From Isoetes taiwanensis (Eukaryota; Streptophyta; Lycopodiopsida; Isoetales; Isoetaceae): a DNA stretch of 64,000 bases. The stretch spans positions 186,001-250,000 of the forward strand of contig JAJEKV010000242.1 in assembly GCA_021234155.1 (NCBI GenBank), given 5' to 3'. Below the pieces are notes generated by a model. That model did not search any database. It had not been told where the DNA came from and saw only the letters and a list, made by a program, of their open reading frames with translations. Both the position numbers and the translations under genes were made by a program. Below, piece by piece: positions 58,739 through 64,000 of the stretch; position 1 is the stretch's first letter, and the number at the start of each line of letters is the position of its first letter.

Positions 58739-60722
58739 ATAGTTTGAACCAGAATCCCCATCATGTTCCGGTCTAGATCTTAAGGTCTTGTGATTCCTAG
58801 CTTCAGCATGAGGTTGCTCTTGATTATGAGGCTTTATCTCCTCCTCCAAGTATGGTTCAAGTTTGTATCTGGATTCGATTCCTTGTTCTTGTTCGAAGCT
58901 CAAGTCCTGGTTCCTGTTCTTGTTCCTGCTCTAGTCTGAGTTCAAATTCCTATTCGAGTCTAGGTTCTTACCCTTGCTTGGGAGATATTCAACCGATTCC
59001 TTGTTCTTGTTCAAGCTCAAGTCCCCGGGTTCCCTGTTCTTGTTCCTGCTCTAGTCTGAGTTCAAATTCTATTCGAGTCTAGGTTCTTACCCTTGCTTGG
59101 GAGATATTCAGCTTGATAATGGATGCAGCTTCTCTGTTGATAGATTCAATCCCTATTACTGATGTGGTTAGTATGGAGATCTAGTTTTCTTTTCTATAGA
59201 AGAAGAGTTGCGGGCTTGTTCTTGGTGGTCATGGACGAATTATCTGGGTCCCCCTTGCTTGCTCTCTTGTTATAGTTGATCTCCTACTCCTACTTCCACT
59301 TCCTAGTTCTAGCTCTCACTGCTAGTTCTAGTTCCCAGTTAGTCCATGGCTCTATCTCTTGATGCTAGGCCCCGAGATAGCCCGATCCTAGTCCTAGTCG
59401 GATGGCCCCAGAGGTCCAATTCCAATTCCGATTCTAGTTTTGTAGCTAGTTTCAAGACAAATTCTAGTCCGAGGTTCTAGCTCTCAATGCTAGTTCCACT
59501 CGATTCGGTTTCTAGTTCTAGCTCTTGATGCTAGAAGTAGTTCTATTCTGCTCAGATTCGAAGTTCGAACTCTTGTTCAATTTGATTTTGTGCTCTTCTA
59601 GTGCTCTTCATAAGGTAGCCTAGTGGCAAGGTTGCAGAAGGATGATGGCAACTCCTTCACATTTGGTTCAATCTCCTTGTTATACTTCATGGCGGCCTAG
59701 TGGCAGGGCTGTAGAGGAATGGTGGTAGCTCCCTCACATTTCGGTAGTTGTTGCAAGTAAGGCTTGTGCCCATGATGTTTGTTTCAATACATCAGCTTGG
59801 CGACCATTATGGCAGGCTTCATGGATTGTATCACCGGGTTGGTGCCAAAGACTTCGCTGTTCGGATTCCAACCATCCATGGGTTGGTGCTTTCGATCCTA
59901 CGGCCTACATTTGATTCCAACATTCGCCTCCTGTCGATGCGATGGGTAGCTACTTGTGTTGCAAGCCTTAGATCATGGCCATAGCCATGTTGCAGTCTTC
60001 TATAGAAGATTACTCTGTTTTCATGATGAGATTCCTAGTGAATTCTTTAGTTCCAGCTCCTAATTTCCAGTCCGAGAATGAGTTCGAGGCCATAGATACA
60101 GTCATCCTGGATTTCAGTCATTGATCAGGATCATGATGGTTGGAGGCTTCTATCATCTATATATGCTTGAGCCTTGATACGATTCTTCTTGTCTAGAATG
60201 CTTCATGGCGACTCGAAAGTGGCAGGCTGTGAGGGATGGTGAGAGCTCCCTCACAATTCTTTCTTCTTCGATCGGTGTTCTTCAAGGTATTCGAGTGGCG
60301 AGGCTACAGAGGGATGGTGAGAGCTCCCTCACATTTTATAGCTCCTGCGGCACGGATATGATGATTATGCTCCCATTGCGATGCATCGGTTCGCAATGAT
60401 TTTATAGCCTTCATGGGTTATGGTCATTGGTTGGTGTCAAGACTTCGGTTCGTTCGGATTCCAACTACCCATAAGTTGGTGATGAGGTCTCAGCCTTCTC
60501 AGATTTCAACCATTGACTCAGTACTGTACAATTAGTGCTCACTTATGCTTGTAGTTTGAGATCATGGTCTAAGCGTTACTGCTATCGAGTATGATTCAGT
60601 TTCATAAAATTCATATCATTGTTAGGGTCGAGGGTAATTACTGAAGATTCAAGCAGGACATCTTCAAAAGCAGACATACAAAACCTCATTTCGAGTTTCA
60701 ATGGTTCCTTTGGTGCCATCGT
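58739..60722 (+). mobile_element. Non-coding interior of a non-autonomous LTR element
   Basis: There is no gag or pol. Two 115-bp tandem units (58880-58995, 58997-59110) contain TTCTTGTTCCTGCTC and TTCTTACCCTTGCTTGGGAG. A pyrimidine-rich degenerate CTAGTTCTAGCTCTTGATG region follows (59270-59540). Four modules of the type GTGGC(A/G)GGCT...GGATGGT...AGCTCCCTCACATT occur near 59625, 59695, 60205 and 60290. The apparent Ser/Cys-rich ORF at 58852-59082 is a by-product of the tandem repeat. Confidence 0.6.
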
Positions 60723-60740
60723 AAGAAGGGGGGGGGGGTA
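60723..60740 (+). other. Polypurine tract
   Basis: AAGAAGGGGGGGGGGGTAG lies directly before TATGATGACC, the start of the 3' LTR. This is where the plus-strand primer of an LTR retrotransposon should be. Confidence 0.75.
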
Positions 60741-60742
60741 GT

Positions 60743-61427
60743 ATGATGACCATATGAGTATTATACTCGTAGGTACAAGATGGTCATCACACGGATGCAA
60801 AAGGTAGTTGCACGAAATGAGATTTTGAACTCATAACTTCTTAATTATGAGTCACACATCTTCACCAAGTGGGCTGCCTTTGTTTCTTATAAATAGTGGT
60901 GCTTCATATTATTATGCATCATCTCCAGATGTTTCCAAATATTCTAGAAGCCACGTGCGTGCGCTCAACACGTGACATGATCTCGCCCGTTGAAGTGGCA
61001 CGATCTATTCCGTCGATCCTGACGGTTCCAGAACATTCCAGAGACAGTGTTCCAGGATATTCTAGAAGCCACCTCCTGGAACATTCCAGAAGGTGCATGC
61101 ATGCGCGCACTTGGCACGATCTTGCCCATTGGGGTGGCGCAATCTGGTCCGTTGGTTCCTAGGTTGGCCCCTATATATAGAGGCCACTCATTCTTGCAGA
61201 ACCATTCCAGTTCAATACCAGTTATGGGTCTCTCCTCCTAGTCTTGGCCTTGCGCCTTGCTCACCATATTGGGAGCATGGCCTTGTCTTGATCTAGCCGA
61301 GGTTCCGAATCGGTTCCCGTTCTAGTCCTTGCTCCTACAGTCTTGAGCCTCTGTGCTCTTGTCTATTGTTGATCATGTGGTAGCATCTCCACGTGCCCTT
61401 TGGGCATTGTTGTACTTTATGCTCTTG
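60743..61427 (+). mobile_element. LTR with heat-shock elements, copy 3 (3' LTR)
   Basis: It is the best preserved copy. HSEs are TTCcaGAAcaTTCcaGAg (61026-61043), TTCcaGGAtaTTCtaGAA (61050-61067) and TCCtgGAAcaTTCcaGAA (61074-61091). The TATA box CTATATATAG is at 61171-61180. ACGTG words lie at about 60953 and 60970. The match with copy 2 ends at 61426, where a new TGATGACCATACG begins. Confidence 0.8.
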
Positions 61428-61516
61428 TGATGACCATACGAGTACTATACTCGTAGGTACAAGATAGTCATCACACAGATGCAAAAGGTAGTTGCACGAA
61501 ATGAGATTCGAACTCA
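61428..61516 (+). mobile_element. Extra LTR start / tRNA-like SINE piece
   Basis: The first ~85 bases of the same LTR start again: TGATGACCATACGAGTACTA, then AGATGCAAAAGGTAGTTGCA and GAGATTCGAACTCAC. On the minus strand, GAGTTCGAATCTC is a good Pol III B-box. This block may therefore be a SINE that is part of, or inserted into, the LTR. Confidence 0.55.
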
Positions 61517-62600
61517 CGTGCCACTTTCTCCATCCACACCAATTTCTGTGTCATCCAACTACTTTCTAGTCTCCCCTCCAAGAACTCATTAAAGTTGTCA
61601 TCCCTGTCCATCTTATTTTTAGTGCCAGTATCCTCATCTACACTATTTTTTGTACTCTTAACTACCTCTTCGTCAACCCCATCAATTTGCGTGCCACTTG
61701 CCCCTTCTGTCATATTTACCGTGCTATCCTTGTAGCACCACACGATATCCTTTTTTTTTTTTTTTTTTTTTTTTGAGGGGAGGGGGGTGTAGCATTAAGA
61801 GAGGGCTCGCTTTCCTTAGTGCCTATCCCAATATTCTCCTTTTGTGGGCCATCCAAACCAGGGTTCAAAAAATACCTAGATAAACCCTTTGGTTTGTCTG
61901 GTCCACTTTAGAAATTGTTGGTCGAAATTTTTGGATGCTGGAAAAAATCCGATAGAAAACAACGTATTTTAATGTAAAATCCGGTATATTTGTATCTTTT
62001 TATGAATATATCTGGTACGTATTGTATATAGGCGGAAAATTATCTGGTGAAGGCTGCGGAGTTTTTTGAACCCTGATCCAAACCAATTTCTGGTCTCCCC
62101 TCCAAAAGCTCAATAATGTTGTCGACCCTGTCCACCTTATTTTTTAGTGCCAGTGTCCATATCTATACCATTTTTTGTGCTCTCATCTATCTCTTTGTCA
62201 ACCCCATCAATTTGCGTGCCACGTTCCCCCACCATCATATTTACCGTGCCATCTATTGCAAACTTTAGCGCCACATGATCCCTTCTTGGAGGGGAGGCTT
62301 ATTAAGAGAGGGCTCACTTTCCTTTGTGCCTATCCCTATCTTCTCCTTTTTGTGGGTCATCCAAACCACTTTCTGGTCTCCCCTCCAAGAGCTCAATAAT
62401 GTTGTCGACCTTGTCCACCTTATTTTCAGTGCCAGTGTCCACATCTATATCATTTTTTGCACTCTCATCTATCTCTTCGTCAACCCCATCAATTTGTGTG
62501 TTCCTTTCCCCCTTCATCATATTTACCGTGCCATCTATGCAAACTTTAGTGCCACATGATCCCTTGGGGGTCTCATTAAGAGAGGGCTCGCTTTTTTAGT
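61517..62600 (-). repeat. Acidic-repeat coding relic, three units
   Basis: Three units (about 61540-61745, 62087-62280, 62350-62565) read on the minus strand as variants of QIDGVDEE, then a Lys-Asn segment, DTGTKNKMD and LEGRLESSW. Each carries GTAAATATGATG and CACATGAT or CACACGAT words at its start. A poly(T) run lies at 61752-61774. The phase is lost between units. It may be the acidic tail of a LINE ORF1 or another gag-like protein. Confidence 0.45.
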
Positions 62601-62619
62601 GCCTATCCCTATCTCCTCA

Positions 62620-64000
62620 TTTTGTGGGCCATAGAGAACACTGTCCCTTACGAGGGACACGATCTGGGTCAATCTTGCTCACATCCACATGCACTACCCT
62701 AGTCAGAGCTGGGGCCTGTCGCCCCCCCTCTTGTTCCTCGCCCACCCCTTCGACCAACCTGCCTAGGCAATTTATGGGGGACTAGAATGGAACCTCTGGT
62801 TACACAAATTACATGTTGGTGGAATTCCTTAAAGTCTCATGTCAAACCATTCAGCTTTCCTATCGAATCTTGTAAATGCCACCCCTGTAGGTATTGGTCG
62901 CAGACGGTCTACCGTGAGGCACACCCATCCCAGGGAGTTTGGTTTGAATTCGGCTCCAACAAATTCTCCAACCTGTCAACAAATGGCCTTTAGAGCTGCA
63001 ACACTCCAATATTCTGCACTCAGGCCTGCATGGGAGGTCCACACTGGAAATTGTATCATATTTGAACATCTACCTTTAAAGCATGGTCTCCATTTCTACA
63101 CAATGAATTTTGCGTGCTTACAAGCAAGCACTCCCCTACGAAAGAGCGTACCTACCTCTTTTTTCGTGTTTGCCTCAGTAACAAAGTAGGGAGATCAAGC
63201 CATTTGACTATAGGGAAGTCTTCAACATGGCACACTCTTTCAAGAGTTCTCCTAACATCAATTAGGTCAATGTATCCCTGGATCCCTCTTCCAGTCAAGG
63301 CCATATTGCCAAGCTCTCTAATACTGTCTACGACCTCTAGTATACGCAGTGAAACTCGCTCAATCGGCATCCTTCCTGTAGCTTTGTTTTCCCCCTCAGC
63401 CACATGAGGTCCATTACTTTCCACTTGGGTATTCTCACTACGTTGCTTCAAGGCATTGTCTTGAGGCAAAGGGAATTCCTTTCCTCATAGATCGTCACCT
63501 TGGTTGGAGCATTCCTCAGGCCCACCTTGAAGAGGGACATTATCACCATTCAAGCTAGCTTCATTAAGTGATCATTCAGGGACAAGTTACAAACGTTGGA
63601 GTTGGCTTTAACTTGGTCAGATATTTCAGACTAACCACATCCTTGTATGTTGGTACCCTCAGCGAGATTTCTCGATCACCTCATGGAAGCAAAGCCTGGT
63701 CCCGTGCTTGTTGGGGCTTGGCGCCTCCCTTGTCAATGCTCAAGGTATCCATACAACATGCAACATTCTCCTTGGAAGGCTCATAGACATCTATTGGATG
63801 GGCCATGGCTTGTAGATCAGTGGCCACCGCTTAAAAATGTTCTTCTTTGAGGAGTGGAACTCGCCCCTCAATACTTAGAGCATCATGTTGGAGCATTGAA
63901 CCCATGCCAGAAGTAGACACATTTTGATTGAGAGCGCAACAATTTTTCTTATATTTGAAACCTTCATTACATCACCATATATATCGCCTTCAATCATAAC
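62620..64000 (-). pseudogene. Possible LINE ORF1-like fragment, decayed
   Basis: On the minus strand, VWTSHAGLSAEYWSVAALKA, then GEFVGAEF and SLGWVCLTVDRLRPIPTGVAF (63040-62850, with a stop), resembles the VWVRLPGLPLEFW...L..IG module of plant LINE ORF1 (DUF4283). Upstream, 63469-63152 gives RVSLRILEVVDSIRELGNM and DVRRTLERVCHVEDFPIVKW, which I do not recognise. Strand and position next to the acidic repeats suggest one relic running off the window's right edge. Confidence 0.35.

Noticed and set aside
58852-59082. Ser/Cys-rich protein with signal-like start
   Set aside because: It is produced by two tandem pyrimidine-rich units and has no conserved frame in the second unit.

Overview
The window looks like nuclear DNA from a large-genome vascular plant. 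It is AT-rich and gene-poor, with short spliced plant-type exons surrounded by layered, decayed transposable elements: L1-type LINEs with poly(A) tails, a Ty3/gypsy chromodomain end, hAT elements, SINE-like units and long-terminal-repeat units. Nothing in it fixes the species. A gymnosperm or fern would fit, but that is inference.

Layout. 1-12642 is a long direct repeat (copy A 1-3558, copy B about 9083-12642). Between the copies lie an inverted LTR-retrotransposon fragment and a broken hAT transposase. The retroelement fragment has a tRNA-Met type primer-binding site, a leader that carries a 699-bp hAT MITE with an 8-bp target duplication, and a gag-position ORF that contains a histone-H3-like domain. 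14648-25542 is an L1-type LINE. It is split by a 7.0-kb DNA transposon (15728-22737) that made a 7-bp target duplication and carries a decayed zinc-finger/transposase-like gene. A chromovirus integrase/chromodomain end and an LTR end follow (25543-29694).

30450-32845 is the only intact host gene I can support: a four-exon minus-strand 3-hydroxyacyl/3-hydroxybutyryl-CoA dehydrogenase. From 33 to 44 kb there are plus-strand remnants of unrelated genes, several with splice sites: a GT61-like glycosyltransferase, a CTP-synthase exon, an omega-3 desaturase first exon, a PPR piece and an unrecognised exon. They are mixed with a GC-rich hairpin repeat whose second copy has a Helitron-like 3' end, a SINE, and a family of short foldback repeats.

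47.0-48.1 kb holds a decayed second type of LINE. 49123-51509 is a 5'-truncated L1 on the minus strand with a 14-bp target duplication. 51.7-52.3 kb is a large inverted repeat. 55.4-61.5 kb contains three copies of an LTR whose promoter region carries arrays of heat-shock elements. Two of these copies flank a non-coding, repeat-filled interior with a polypurine tract, which suggests a non-autonomous, possibly heat-responsive retrotransposon. 61.5-64.0 kb is a decayed minus-strand region with triplicated acidic repeats, perhaps a LINE ORF1.

How it fits together: one metabolic gene (fatty or branched acyl-CoA oxidation) sits in DNA built by nested transposition. The most unusual content is the retroelement ORF resembling histone H3, and the heat-shock-element LTRs.
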